From NCBI GenBank assembly GCA_902554885.1, contig CACDPV010000007.1:1-60007 (forward strand): a stretch of 60,007 nucleotides of DNA, given 5' to 3'. Position 1 is the stretch's first letter, and every line of letters starts with the position of its first letter. Shown here piece after piece: positions 59,642-60,007 of this stretch. The position numbers and the translations under genes are program-made. This DNA comes from Paracoccaceae bacterium. Lineage in GTDB: Bacteria > Pseudomonadota > Alphaproteobacteria > Rhodobacterales > Rhodobacteraceae. A model generated the notes under the pieces. The model saw only the letters and a list, made by a program, of their open reading frames with translations, had not been told where the DNA came from and searched no databases.

Positions 59642-60007
59642 TTAGGCCGCTACTTCAAACTTACTTTGCAATTTCGGCGGAAGGGCTGATGCCATTTGAT
59701 CCTGAATATTACGCGGGGATTCACTTCTCGCGATCCCTCGAAGTCCTTCTAACACCATTTCTCTATAAACAACTTCGTAAGCCGAGTAGTACTCTAGTTT
59801 GCCCACAATTGGCATAAACATAACGTTCGCTACAAATGCTCCGTAAAGGGTTGTAAGCAAAGCGACCGCCATTGCCGGTCCAATTGACTTCGGATCACCC
59901 ATGTTCCCAAGCATCAACACAAGTCCAATTAAGGTCCCAATCATACCCATGGCAGGTGCTAAATTTACCCAACCTTGAACAGCGCCTTGTTGGGATTCAT
60001 GTCGTGC
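59642..60007 (-). CDS. pomA: PomA/MotA-type stator protein (5' part outside window)
   Basis: C-terminal part of the proton/sodium channel subunit. The frame stays open to the window edge (reading RHESQQGAVQGWVNLAPAMG before the internal ATG 59950). Helices 3 and 4 (GMIGTLIGLVLMLGNM and AMAVALLTTLYGAFVANVMF) are complete, and the cytoplasmic tail follows. It is 44 bp from pomB, the normal motor pair. Confidence 0.93.
   Translation of the reverse strand, partial: ARHESQQGAVQGWVNLAPAMGMIGTLIGLVLMLGNMGDPKSIGPAMAVALLTTLYGAFVANVMFMPIVGKLEYYSAYEVVYREMVLEGLRGIARSESPRNIQDQMASALPPKLQSKFEVAA

Noticed and set aside
1-60007. CRISPR arrays, insertion sequences or prophage
   Set aside because: No spaced repeat arrays, transposase or integrase motifs, or phage structural genes were seen; tRNA-Cys has no repeat of its 3' end downstream in the window that I can see.

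Overview
The window is AT-rich chromosomal DNA from a proteobacterium, most likely a low-GC marine alphaproteobacterium of the Rhodobacterales. Support comes from the genes at its left: a DUF6280-like protein, a TolC gene next to a Pcm-like methyltransferase, a DUF4174 protein, an alphaproteobacterial type of LolD, and a DddL/DddQ-type DMSP-lyase-like cupin. This placement is inference from remembered family distributions, not from a search. No insertion sequence, prophage or CRISPR array was seen. Both window ends cut through genes (a LolC/E permease at the left, the flagellar stator PomA at the right).

Region 1 (1-6.6 kb) is housekeeping: LolC/E and LolD lipoprotein export, a glycosyltransferase, YgfZ, elongation factor P, TolC and a Pcm-like methyltransferase. 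Region 2 (6.7-29.6 kb) is a mosaic of nutrient-acquisition genes: two paralogous M20 amidohydrolases (one in an operon with an M24/creatinase-like protein), AzlCD amino-acid export, three EamA transporters, an HpaI-type aldolase, a DMSP-lyase-like cupin, a gamma-glutamyltransferase-like protein, GlpD with a divergent DeoR/GlpR regulator, xylose isomerase, a PQQ-type sugar dehydrogenase, tRNA-Cys, and several small unknown proteins. It holds one long gene-free stretch (19243-19902) with DnaA-box-like sites and two long perfect or near-perfect hairpins.

Region 3 (29.7-60 kb) is a flagellar cluster of gammaproteobacterial architecture: rod, hook, rings and junction (flgB to flgL plus a third FlgF/FlgG-like paralogue), fliA, flhG, flhF, flhA, the outer-ring genes flgP and flgT, flgA, flgM, a probable flgN, a sigma-54 activator, fliD, pomB and pomA. 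Six -24/-12 sigma-54 elements lie in front of flgB, flgE, flgG, the FlgG-like paralogue, flhA and flgP. They fit a cascade in which the AAA+ activator at 55390 turns on hook-basal-body genes, with FliA and FlgM governing late genes. The flgB promoter overlaps the longest possible flgB reading frame and forces a downstream TTG start. Flagellin, the rest of the export apparatus, the MS-ring and the C-ring are not in the window and presumably lie beyond position 60007.

The most unusual points are a 1440-residue FlgK and a 1233-residue FlgE (two to three times normal size), a small protein resembling the nitrile-hydratase-type (NHLP) leader fold inside the flagellar locus, a histidine phosphatase that appears to start on AUA, and the structured 660-bp gap with DnaA-like boxes.
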